The notes beneath the pieces are model-generated. The model was not told where the DNA came from, did not search any database, and was given only the letters and a program-made list of their open reading frames with translations. A program made the position numbers and the translations under genes. From Promethearchaeota archaeon (lineage in GTDB: Archaea > Asgardarchaeota > Lokiarchaeia > Sigynarchaeales > SOKP01): a stretch of 7,763 nucleotides of DNA. Within the stretch, counting starts at the first letter, position 1. Every line of letters starts with the position of its first letter. Positions 1 through 7,763 of the stretch are shown here, piece by piece. The DNA lies in contig JAEOTL010000358.1 in assembly GCA_016839845.1 (NCBI GenBank), forward strand, positions 1 through 7,763, given 5' to 3'.

Positions 1-368
1 CCCTCCAAAATCTTAAGGATGCCTTAACAATTTATCAAACAGAAAATGAACCATATTATTTAAGAAAAATTATCTTCCCAATGGAAAAAATGGTTTCACA
101 TCTCCCAAAAATATATATAAGAGATACAGCTGTAGATGCAATATGTCATGGTGCAGATTTAGCCTCAGCAGGTATCTGTTTTATTGATGCTAGAATAAAA
201 CCTAATATGTTAGTTGCTCTGATGACTTTAAAAAAAGAATTAATCGGATTTGGGATTTCATTGAAGGATGCAATGCAAATTTATAAAGCCAAATCTGGAA
301 TATTAGTAAAATCAAATAAGGTTTTTATGGAACGGGGAATATATCCGCGTTGGACCGAAAAGAATTAA
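1..368 (+). CDS. cbf5: Cbf5 / archaeal TruB-type pseudouridine synthase, C-terminal part (5' truncated by window)
   Basis: The frame is open from the window edge (first full codon at 3) to the stop at 366-368, giving the last 121 residues. These cover the end of the synthase domain, including a conserved FPMEK stretch, then the PUA domain. PUA-family hallmarks are LPKIYIRDTAVDAICHGADL (start at nt 105), the VALMTLK strand, and the ending KVFMERGIYPRW. In archaea Cbf5 is the catalytic subunit of H/ACA ribonucleoprotein, where it isomerises uridine in rRNA with Nop10, Gar1 and L7Ae; it can also make Psi55 in tRNA. The PUA domain grips the ACA box and lower stem of the guide RNA. The catalytic aspartate lies upstream of the window and cannot be checked. 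The ATG at 81 is internal, not the start. A methyltransferase gene follows at once, so the two are probably co-transcribed. Family assignment is secure. Confidence 0.93.
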   Translation, partial: LQNLKDALTIYQTENEPYYLRKIIFPMEKMVSHLPKIYIRDTAVDAICHGADLASAGICFIDARIKPNMLVALMTLKKELIGFGISLKDAMQIYKAKSGILVKSNKVFMERGIYPRWTEKN

Positions 369-391
369 ATAATTTATTGTTACTGAACACT

Positions 392-1027
392 ATGGAAGAT
401 AAGAACCCACACTATTATAGTAAATTTCCTGATACTCAAGTACAAATCTTTACCATTTCAGAAAGTCTTCGAAGACATCTTTTTATTTTTAAGACAATTA
501 CCGGTGTGTTTTCCTTTAAGAAGATAGACCTTGGAACTAAAACACTAATTGAAAATATGGTTATCCCTCATGAACCTGGTACTTTTCTTGATTTAGGGTG
601 TGGTTATGGAGTTATAGGTATAGTTCTAAGCTACATTTCTCCAAGAAGCCTTGTGTATTTCATAGATATTAATAAAAGAGCAATCTGGTGTGCAAGAGAA
701 AACATTAATTTAAATTTGATTAATAGTAAAAAGAATGCTATAACTCTTTCTGGGAGCTATTTTGAACCAATTCAAGGAAAAAACATTATCTTTGATGAAA
801 TCTACATGAATCCTCCCCTACGACAAGGAAGAAAAGATTTTTTAAAGGTAGTAGAAGAAGTTCAAGATTTTCTTAAAATCAATGGCTCCTTCCAATTTGT
901 TATAAGAAAAAAAATGGGAGCGCCTTACATTTTTGAATATCTTAGAGATAATTATCCCGATAACCATGTAGAGATCATTTGTAAAAGAAGTGGGTATTGG
1001 GTTTTTCGATTTTTTCGTCAAAAATAA
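392..1027 (+). CDS. Class I SAM-dependent methyltransferase, MJ0882/RsmC-like
   Basis: This is a 211-residue protein from ATG 392. It has the SAM-binding loop FLDLGCGYGVIG (residues 65-76), an acidic motif II in FIDINKRAI, and the catalytic-type NPPL motif at 140-143. That NPP(F/Y/L/W) signature belongs to amino-group methyltransferases acting on bases, such as RsmC/RsmD (N2-guanine). The N-terminal HYYSKFPDT followed by FKTITGVFSFKKIDLGT resembles MJ0882, a structurally known archaeal RsmC-like enzyme, so rRNA or tRNA guanine methylation is the likely role. The substrate is not shown by the sequence. Start choice: a TTG at 350 would add 14 residues and overlap cbf5 by 19 nt. ATG 392 is preferred because MJ0882-type proteins begin shortly before the H-Y/V-Y-S motif; neither start has a clear ribosome-binding site. 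Its place directly behind cbf5 suggests an RNA-modification pair. Confidence 0.85.
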   Translation: MEDKNPHYYSKFPDTQVQIFTISESLRRHLFIFKTITGVFSFKKIDLGTKTLIENMVIPHEPGTFLDLGCGYGVIGIVLSYISPRSLVYFIDINKRAIWCARENINLNLINSKKNAITLSGSYFEPIQGKNIIFDEIYMNPPLRQGRKDFLKVVEEVQDFLKINGSFQFVIRKKMGAPYIFEYLRDNYPDNHVEIICKRSGYWVFRFFRQK

Positions 1028-1063
1028 GAAATTTCATTGCACGCTTTTAATAGAAGAAACCAC

Positions 1064-1090
1064 CGAAAAAAAGGTAAAATTTTTTAGAAA
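1064..1090 (+). promoter_or_regulatory. Candidate promoter of rpoH-rpoB
   Basis: The 109-nt gap before rpoH holds a purine-rich stretch (cgaaaaaaaggt, BRE-like) running into AAAATTTTTTAG at about 1076-1087, a TATA-like element. Initiation about 26 nt further on would give a leader of roughly 30 nt that includes the rpoH ribosome-binding site. The whole gap is AT-rich, so such matches are easily found by chance and the call is weak. Confidence 0.3.
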
Positions 1091-1124
1091 AGCATGATTA
1101 CTTTTATTATTATTTTTATGATTA

Positions 1125-1129
1125 GAGGA
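1125..1129 (+). promoter_or_regulatory. Shine-Dalgarno site deciding the TTG start of rpoH
   Basis: GAGGA ends 7 nt before TTG 1137, and GAGG is complementary to the usual archaeal 16S 3' end. An in-frame TGA at 1119-1121 leaves no other ATG, GTG or TTG for the gene, so site and stop together fix a non-ATG start. Confidence 0.7.
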
Positions 1130-1136
1130 TTTTTCC

Positions 1137-1394
1137 TTGACTAAGAAGAAAAAAATAGATGTCTTATTACATAAATTTGTTCCTCAACATCTTCTTTTAA
1201 CAAAAGAAGAATCTGAAGATCTTCTAATGAAATACAAAATAGAAGTGACTGATTTGCCACAGATGTTTGAAAAAGATCCAGTTGCGATTGCGATTGGTGC
1301 AAAAGAGGGGGATATTGTAAGAATAATCCGGGATTCAAATACAACAGTCACATCAGTAGATTATTATCGGTTTGTTAAAAAGGAAAAAGTTTAG
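1137..1394 (+). CDS. rpoH: DNA-directed RNA polymerase subunit H (Rpo5, homologue of the C-terminal part of eukaryotic Rpb5)
   Basis: This 85-residue protein shows the whole RpoH fold signature. HKFVPQHLLLTKEESEDLL is followed by the YKI..TDLPQMFEKDPVA stretch, then AIGAKEGDIVRIIRDS and the ending YYRFV. Archaeal RpoH is normally about 75-85 residues and lacks the N-terminal jaw domain of Rpb5, so this is full length. It sits on the polymerase jaw near the downstream DNA entry channel. Translation must begin at TTG 1137, since an in-frame stop lies at 1119 and a GAGGA site is well placed. rpoB follows after 46 nt, the classic archaeal rpoH-rpoB order, and the pair is very likely co-transcribed. 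A strongly basic KKKK stretch opens the protein. Confidence 0.95.
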   Translation: MTKKKKIDVLLHKFVPQHLLLTKEESEDLLMKYKIEVTDLPQMFEKDPVAIAIGAKEGDIVRIIRDSNTTVTSVDYYRFVKKEKV

Positions 1395-1440
1395 TATGGA
1401 TTTACTTATTAAAAACAATTTTTGGATGGTCATATAAATT

Positions 1441-4812
<3,372 letters not shown>

Positions 4813-4826
4813 TTTACAATATTAAA

Positions 4827-4839
4827 TTTTTATTTTTCT
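4827..4839 (+). terminator. U-tract terminator after rpoB
   Basis: TTTTTATTTTTCT begins 14 nt after the rpoB stop. Archaeal polymerase terminates at such U-rich tracts in the non-template strand without needing a hairpin. The next gene lies on the opposite strand, so the transcript should end here. Confidence 0.6.
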
Positions 4840-4842
4840 AAT

Positions 4843-4864
4843 TTGAATCCTTATTGAGATTCAA
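4843..4864. repeat. 7-bp inverted repeat in the convergent gap
   Basis: TTGAATC (4843-4849) and GATTCAA (4858-4864) are exact inverse complements around an 8-nt loop. The element lies between the plus-strand U-tract behind rpoB and the minus-strand T-tract behind the membrane gene. It could form a hairpin in either transcript and protect or help end it. It may also be chance in AT-rich DNA. Confidence 0.4.
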
Positions 4865-4887
4865 TCAGAATACTATATTTCTTAAAT

Positions 4888-4896
4888 AAAAAAAAA
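4888..4896 (-). terminator. T-tract terminator of the minus-strand membrane-protein gene
   Basis: Nine consecutive A on the plus strand give a nine-T run on the minus strand, 21 nt beyond the stop of the 141-residue membrane-protein gene. A further T-rich run lies at 4901-4910 between the two. This is the expected form of an archaeal intrinsic terminator. Confidence 0.55.
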
Positions 4897-4917
4897 GGAT
4901 AAATTAAAAATAATGGA

Positions 4918-5343
4918 TTATATAGTAAATCCAAGAAATTCGGCTAATCCAGGAAGAAGCGTGTAGAGAAGGAAAAGTATAAACAAGGTAAGTAAGGAAA
5001 TCCATACAGCCTTGTCCCAGGCAACGTCTAATAAAAATTTAACAACTACCAGTATTATTAGAAAACCGATTATCGGTGTTAAGAGAGTTAAGTAATTTCC
5101 ACTTCCTACAGCTGCTGCTATTGGGTTTCCAATTGCTGCTAATACCGTATTAACGGCACCTAAAATTATAGGAATAACTAATACACAAAGAAATGCTACT
5201 AGAACAATTAGAAATTTCTTATCAGAAGCTTTTGTTTTTGAAACGATTACTAAAACTGCAATATAAAGTATCAGAGTAACGATGACCGTTGCTAAAATTA
5301 GCCATAACACAAAAAAAAGTATATCGTTTGTTTGAAATAACAT
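4918..5343 (-). CDS. Small integral membrane protein, four predicted helices, unknown function
   Basis: I do not recognise the family. The 141-residue product is almost entirely hydrophobic, with four likely membrane segments at about residues 8-34, 44-70, 84-107 and 112-134. A short charged loop (SKTKASDKK, 35-43) separates the first two. A Gly/Ala/Asn-rich stretch (IGNPIAAAVGSGNY, 71-84) joins segments two and three, and D106/D110/K111 lie at the third-fourth hairpin. No signal peptide cleavage site, metal-binding motif or enzyme motif is visible. Start ATG 5341-5343 is preceded by GTAGGT about 8 nt upstream and by an AT-rich TATA-like block. The gene converges on rpoB and lies behind a second small membrane-protein gene on the same strand, 134 nt away. 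Bundled helices of this size could be a transporter subunit, holin-like or scaffold protein; nothing here decides. Confidence 0.75.
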   Translation of the reverse strand: MLFQTNDILFFVLWLILATVIVTLILYIAVLVIVSKTKASDKKFLIVLVAFLCVLVIPIILGAVNTVLAAIGNPIAAAVGSGNYLTLLTPIIGFLIILVVVKFLLDVAWDKAVWISLLTLFILFLLYTLLPGLAEFLGFTI

Positions 5344-5353
5344 AATCTGCGAC

Positions 5354-5376
5354 CTACATTTAATATATTATTGTAG
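5354..5376 (-). promoter_or_regulatory. Candidate promoter of the 141-residue membrane protein, flanked by CTACA/TGTAG
   Basis: On the minus strand an AATATATTAA block, centred about 24 nt before the ATG, is TATA-like and would place initiation at or very near the start codon. The block is bracketed by the inverted arms CTACA (5354-5358) and TGTAG (5372-5376), which could be a small operator overlapping the TATA box. Five-base arms in such AT-rich sequence are weak evidence. Confidence 0.3.
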
Positions 5377-5404
5377 ATTAATTTTTAATATTAGATAAAA
5401 AATT

Positions 5405-5451
5405 GCTTCTCTTTTAAAGATTAACAAAGGTAAGGAGAAGTAAGGGGAAGC
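5405..5451. repeat. Tandem 10-mer with an upstream arm that can pair with either copy
   Basis: Between the two membrane-protein genes, TAAGGAGAAG (5431-5440) is followed directly by TAAGGGGAAG (5441-5450), one base different. The segment GCTTCTCTTT (5405-5414) can pair in plus-strand RNA with 5432-5441 or with 5442-5451, each as ten pairs including two G-U. The two pairings exclude each other. The patch is clearly richer in G+C than the flanking DNA. No plus-strand gene starts nearby, so a role in an RNA is only a possibility. Confidence 0.45.
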
Positions 5452-5477
5452 GAGTTTAGTGAGGATTGGAAACCGTA

Positions 5478-5678
5478 TTATATTCCCCAATTTAACAAAA
5501 AGAAATGAATGGAAAACCCTAAAAACACTGAAGCTACAATAATACTTAATACTGACAAACGAACTGATTTCTCTCTACCGTATCTTGTATATACTACTAA
5601 AACTGTTAGTGCTGATAATCCAATAATGAGAAAAATCCACGCGAGTGTCCATAACGTTAATGAGGGAATTACTGCCAT
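5478..5678 (-). CDS. Small two-helix membrane protein, unknown function
   Basis: This is a 66-residue product with two clear hydrophobic helices, about 8-30 and 41-62, joined by a basic turn (YTRYGREKSVR, 30-40). By the positive-inside rule the turn faces the cytoplasm and both ends face outward. I do not recognise a family. An overlapping plus-strand frame (5509-5721) also exists, but the minus-strand reading has the regular hydrophobic pattern of a real membrane protein and a same-strand membrane-protein neighbour. Start ATG 5676-5678 has no ribosome-binding site. A TATATAAA element about 20 nt upstream suggests a leaderless or nearly leaderless transcript, though slightly close for the usual 26-nt spacing. 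Its short length keeps some doubt about whether it is expressed. Confidence 0.6.
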   Translation of the reverse strand: MAVIPSLTLWTLAWIFLIIGLSALTVLVVYTRYGREKSVRLSVLSIIVASVFLGFSIHFFLLNWGI

Positions 5679-5694
5679 TGATAGAAAAACTTTT

Positions 5695-5710
5695 TTTATA
5701 TATTGTATAT
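5695..5710 (-). promoter_or_regulatory. TATA-like element upstream of the two-helix membrane protein
   Basis: The minus strand reads ATATACAATATATAAA towards the ATG at 5678. A TATA box somewhere here would yield a leaderless or near-leaderless mRNA. The surrounding 150 nt is extremely AT-rich, so the exact box cannot be assigned. Confidence 0.3.
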
Positions 5711-5790
5711 TAGAGTTATGATTTATTTTTTTTTAATTTTATTGAAGAATAAAATTTAAAATAATGATTTTTTGATATTTAATAATAGAG

Positions 5791-5800
5791 CTATAATTTA
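5791..5800 (+). promoter_or_regulatory. Candidate promoter of the 258-residue gene
   Basis: CTATAATTTA, preceded by purine-rich AATAGAG (possible BRE), is centred about 34 nt before ATG 5830. Initiation about 26 nt downstream would leave a leader under 10 nt, consistent with the absence of a ribosome-binding site before this ATG. The call is weak because of base composition. The rest of the 151-nt divergent gap shows nothing else. Confidence 0.3.
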
Positions 5801-5829
5801 CAATCTTAAAAAAAAAATAAACGATTATT

Positions 5830-6606
5830 ATGCATTTCCTAAAAAAGTTAATAGAATCTCCGATATTGGAAGATCCAGCAAAGCAACATGTTGATGTTCA
5901 TCGACATTTTTATAGATATTCAAAGGGACAATTTATCGGCCCAGCGTTAAAAATTTCGAGAACAAAGCAGCGTTTAACTCTGAAAGGTTCACATGAGTAT
6001 GAGGATTTAATTCTAGAAATAGGAGCTAGTACAATTTCTGAAAATGAATTAGAGATTAAGGGAAAATTGATTTCCGGTAGTGATATTAGTGAACTACTGG
6101 AAACTCTGGGATTTGATTGGAATTTAAAGAAATCCACAGGAAAGACTAAAAATTATACTGCTACCATTTTAAGTCATATTACTAAAGAAAAACTTCTCGA
6201 AAGCATTCAGGCATTCAGGAAAACTAGTTATTACCTAATATCTTTTAATTTAAATCCAACTTGTAAGGTAACCACTAAAAAAAATACTCCCCAGCCTTCT
6301 CAAAAGAAAGTTGAGGAAGATGATGTAAGCAAAAGAATACAATTTTGTACTGGTGTAATTACAAACAATGAAAATAATTTGAATTTAATTCTTGATTTAG
6401 TTGTGCCAGATTTCAAATCAGAAATAAATGGAAAGTGGAAATCTATTATTATCAAGAATAATTACATAATAACTGACATTATATTGCCTGACAATGTGGA
6501 TAATTGGGGATTAAAACGAGTTTTAGCTATTAGGAAGGGGAAGCTGTTCCGTACACTTACCATTGATGATGAATTGATAGAAAAACAATATTCCTTTGTT
6601 GTTTAA
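5830..6606 (+). CDS. Two-domain protein of unknown function
   Basis: I do not recognise this 258-residue soluble protein. An N-terminal domain (about 1-147) opens with a short helix and then VHRHFYRYSKGQFIGPAL (23-40), whose His, Gly and Pro spacing looks like a conserved core. It continues through beta-strand-like segments (KISRTKQRLTLKGSHEYEDL, then ENELEIKGKLISGSDISELL) and ends in a helix (HITKEKLLESIQAFR). A polar, low-complexity linker (about 148-167, rich in K, T, P, Q and E) leads to a second, mostly beta domain (168-258) rich in alternating hydrophobics such as WKSIIIKNNYIITDIILP. No membrane segment, nucleotide-binding loop, zinc site or nuclease motif is visible. It lies 104 nt upstream of tfe on the same strand but probably has its own promoter. 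The gap may also carry a tfe promoter, so a functional link with transcription is not shown. Confidence 0.8.
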   Translation: MHFLKKLIESPILEDPAKQHVDVHRHFYRYSKGQFIGPALKISRTKQRLTLKGSHEYEDLILEIGASTISENELEIKGKLISGSDISELLETLGFDWNLKKSTGKTKNYTATILSHITKEKLLESIQAFRKTSYYLISFNLNPTCKVTTKKNTPQPSQKKVEEDDVSKRIQFCTGVITNNENNLNLILDLVVPDFKSEINGKWKSIIIKNNYIITDIILPDNVDNWGLKRVLAIRKGKLFRTLTIDDELIEKQYSFVV

Positions 6607-6630
6607 GAATTTATTCGTAATAGTTTTATC

Positions 6631-6652
6631 GGTAATTTTAAAAAAATTTAAT
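6631..6652 (+). promoter_or_regulatory. Candidate promoter of tfe
   Basis: TTTTAAAAAAATTTA (about 6637-6651), preceded by tcggtaa, is the best TATA-like block in the 104-nt gap before tfe. It would give a leader of roughly 40 nt that contains the GAGG site. Confidence is limited by the AT-rich background. Confidence 0.3.
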
Positions 6653-6697
6653 TTCTATGAAAGATAACTAAAGATTATCACATTACTAATAATAAAC

Positions 6698-6701
6698 GAG
6701 G
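6698..6701 (+). promoter_or_regulatory. Shine-Dalgarno site supporting an ATT start of tfe
   Basis: GAGG is separated by 9 nt from ATT 6711. It is the only purine-rich SD-like match near the beginning of the open frame, and it resembles the GAGG placed 8 nt before the TTG of rpoH. Confidence 0.55.
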
Positions 6702-6710
6702 CCAAGTTGT

Positions 6711-7286
6711 ATTAACGATTTAAATCCTTTTTTAAAATCCTTTCTCTATATAACGGGTGGGGAAATTGCTATTTATGTAGGGAAGGAACTGTTAAAATCT
6801 GAATCCAAAGACATTACTGATGAAGATATTACTGAAAAGATTAAATTAAGCATTAAAGATACGGATGTAGATTTTGAACCAGATGATCTTGAGATTTTAA
6901 AATTGAACACTGTGCGGAAAACGCTTTATAAACTCTATTCTGAAAAACTGGCTCAGTTTCGACGCATTCGCGATAAATCAACGGGATGGTTTATATATTA
7001 TTGGTGGCATGAATTTGACCTTTTTGAAGAAATTGTTATTGAGAAAAAAAAAATTGTTGAGATGAAATTAAGGCAAAGACTTCGTTTTGAGCAAAATAAT
7101 TATTTCTTCTTATGCAACAACTGTCAACAAATGAATAATAAATTCAATTTTGATGAAGCATTTGAATTAAATTTTAGATGTCCTGACTGTGGGGGTCCTT
7201 TAGAGGCTCAGGATAACCAAGCTATTATAGAATTCTTAAAAAATAAGATTGGAATAGCTCAGAGTCTCAAAATATCCGTTGACTGA
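6711..7286 (+). CDS. tfe: Transcription factor E alpha subunit (TFE, TFIIE-alpha homologue), apparent ATT start
   Basis: This is a 191-residue homologue of archaeal TFE, which binds the polymerase clamp, helps open promoter DNA and stabilises the initiation complex. Domains in order: winged helix (about 1-105), with TGGEIAIYVGKELL (15-28), ITDEDITEKIKLSI (35-48), NTVRKTLYKLYSEKLAQFRR (66-85) and DKSTGWFIYYW; a linker helix (KKKIVEMKLRQRLRFEQNN); a zinc ribbon with C135-x2-C138 and C157-x2-C160 around FNFDEAFELNFRCPDCGGPL; and a final helix. The frame is open from 6696, after a TAA at 6693-6695. It has no ATG, GTG or TTG before TTG 6903, which would delete the first 64 residues of the winged helix. 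ATT 6711 gives the N-terminal length known for Sulfolobus TFE and has GAGG 9 nt upstream. An acidic segment (about 50-64) is inserted in the winged helix. TFE identity is firm; the start is an inference. Confidence 0.9.
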   Translation: MNDLNPFLKSFLYITGGEIAIYVGKELLKSESKDITDEDITEKIKLSIKDTDVDFEPDDLEILKLNTVRKTLYKLYSEKLAQFRRIRDKSTGWFIYYWWHEFDLFEEIVIEKKKIVEMKLRQRLRFEQNNYFFLCNNCQQMNNKFNFDEAFELNFRCPDCGGPLEAQDNQAIIEFLKNKIGIAQSLKISVD

Positions 7287-7348
7287 AGTGCAAATATAGG
7301 TAATCGCTTTTTAACGCTCTAATTAACCATAGATGTGAAGATTATTTT

Positions 7349-7763
7349 ATGGATGAGAAAAGTAGATTTGGCACATGCACTAAAGATTGTTATGGGGCTT
7401 GTGTTTTTAAAGGAATCTGGGACGATTCTGAGAAAGTGACTAAATTCATACGAGCTCAACCTCAAGTAAACCACCCCTTCACAAACGGATTTTTCTGTCC
7501 TAAGTTCAAGAGAAGACGGGATCTTTTATACCATCCTCAACGCATAAAAGTACCTTTAAGAAGAAATAGCCCCAAACCCGGCAATAAATTCGAAAAAATT
7601 TTGTCACAGAAAGCTTTTAATATAATTTCTCAAAAAATTTTGGAACTAAAAGAAAATAATGAACTCGGGCAAATAATTGGGGCTTTTTATGCTGGGAACT
7701 CAGGATTGATCTCGATGTATTCACCTCTTAGGTTTTTTAGAAGGATTGGTGCCACTATTACTC
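7349..7763 (+). CDS. Molybdopterin-dependent (Mo/W-bis-PGD) oxidoreductase, N-terminal part (3' truncated by window)
   Basis: The first 138 residues of a larger enzyme are visible; family members usually run to 600-800 residues. The N terminus carries C10-x3-C14-x3-C18-x31-C50, the [4Fe-4S] motif of the formate dehydrogenase/DMSO reductase superfamily, in the form CTKDCYGAC...FFCPK. The following DLLYHPQRIKVPLRR matches the typical YxPxRLxxPLxR segment after the cluster. GAFYAGNSGLISMYSPLRFFRRIGAT (start near residue 111) corresponds to the first part of the pterin-binding domain. The lysine after C50-P (K52) is the usual electron-relay position. No twin-arginine signal precedes the cluster, so a cytoplasmic enzyme is likely. 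The substrate cannot be told from this part; formate, aldehyde or other two-electron couples are all possible. ATG 7349 is the first start after an in-frame TAA at 7301; no strong ribosome-binding site is seen. It lies 62 nt behind tfe. Confidence 0.88.
   Translation, partial: MDEKSRFGTCTKDCYGACVFKGIWDDSEKVTKFIRAQPQVNHPFTNGFFCPKFKRRRDLLYHPQRIKVPLRRNSPKPGNKFEKILSQKAFNIISQKILELKENNELGQIIGAFYAGNSGLISMYSPLRFFRRIGATIT

Noticed and set aside
81..368. ATG 81 as the start of a 95-residue stand-alone PUA protein
   Set aside because: The frame stays open to the window edge and the preceding residues, ending in RKIIFP, match the Cbf5 linker into the PUA domain, so the gene begins outside the window.
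1141..1344. Minus-strand frame over rpoH
   Set aside because: It is antisense to the conserved RpoH coding sequence and its leucine/glutamine-rich translation is an artefact of the complement.
5509..5721. Plus-strand 70-residue frame
   Set aside because: It overlaps the minus-strand two-helix membrane protein and its translation is an irregular polar mix with no recognisable pattern; it is taken as a shadow.
5910..6137. Minus-strand frame within the 258-residue gene
   Set aside because: It is fully contained in a longer, better-formed plus-strand frame and has no promoter or recognisable motif.
6700..6725. A frameshift joining TTG 6707 to the tfe frame
   Set aside because: TTG 6707 reads TTG-TAT-TAA and stops at once. 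The intact frame with ATT needs no indel and has a well-spaced GAGG, so a frameshift is the less economical view, though a base error cannot be excluded.
6903..7286. TTG 6903 as the start of tfe, giving 127 residues
   Set aside because: The upstream codons in the same frame encode conserved winged-helix sequence (TGGEIA, TDEDI), so this would truncate a real domain.

Overview
The window reads as AT-rich archaeal chromosome. The main evidence is the gene set: Cbf5 (H/ACA guide RNP pseudouridine synthase), a short RpoH/Rpo5, an undivided archaeal-type RpoB, and transcription factor E. Short-leader genes, TTG starts and U-tract ends also fit. An Asgard archaeon of the Lokiarchaeia type is my best guess, from low GC, fused rpoB and the accompanying orphan genes. 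That is an inference; no rRNA or other marker here fixes the lineage.

Layout on the plus strand from the left: the 3' end of cbf5; an MJ0882/RsmC-like methyltransferase immediately downstream; a 100-nt gap; rpoH; then full-length rpoB. The first pair concerns RNA modification and the second is the RNA polymerase core. rpoB is not followed by rpoA1/rpoA2 as it is in most archaea. It ends at a U-tract and meets, tail to tail, two minus-strand genes for small membrane proteins (four and two predicted helices). Between those two genes lies a relatively GC-rich patch with a tandem repeat that can pair in two exclusive ways.

After a divergent AT-rich gap the plus strand resumes with a 258-residue two-domain protein I do not recognise. 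Next comes tfe, and last the 5' part of a molybdopterin (Mo/W-bis-PGD) oxidoreductase with an N-terminal [4Fe-4S] motif, cut by the window edge.

The most notable point is tfe. Its winged-helix domain is encoded in frame upstream of any ATG, GTG or TTG. The reading frame can only be completed by starting at ATT 6711, which has a well-placed GAGG ribosome-binding site and puts the N terminus where known TFE proteins begin. With TTG starts on rpoH and rpoB, all three transcription-machinery genes here use weak start codons. The tfe product also carries an acidic insertion inside its winged helix. I see no defence system, mobile element, CRISPR array, tRNA or rRNA. No intergenic stretch exceeds 300 bases.
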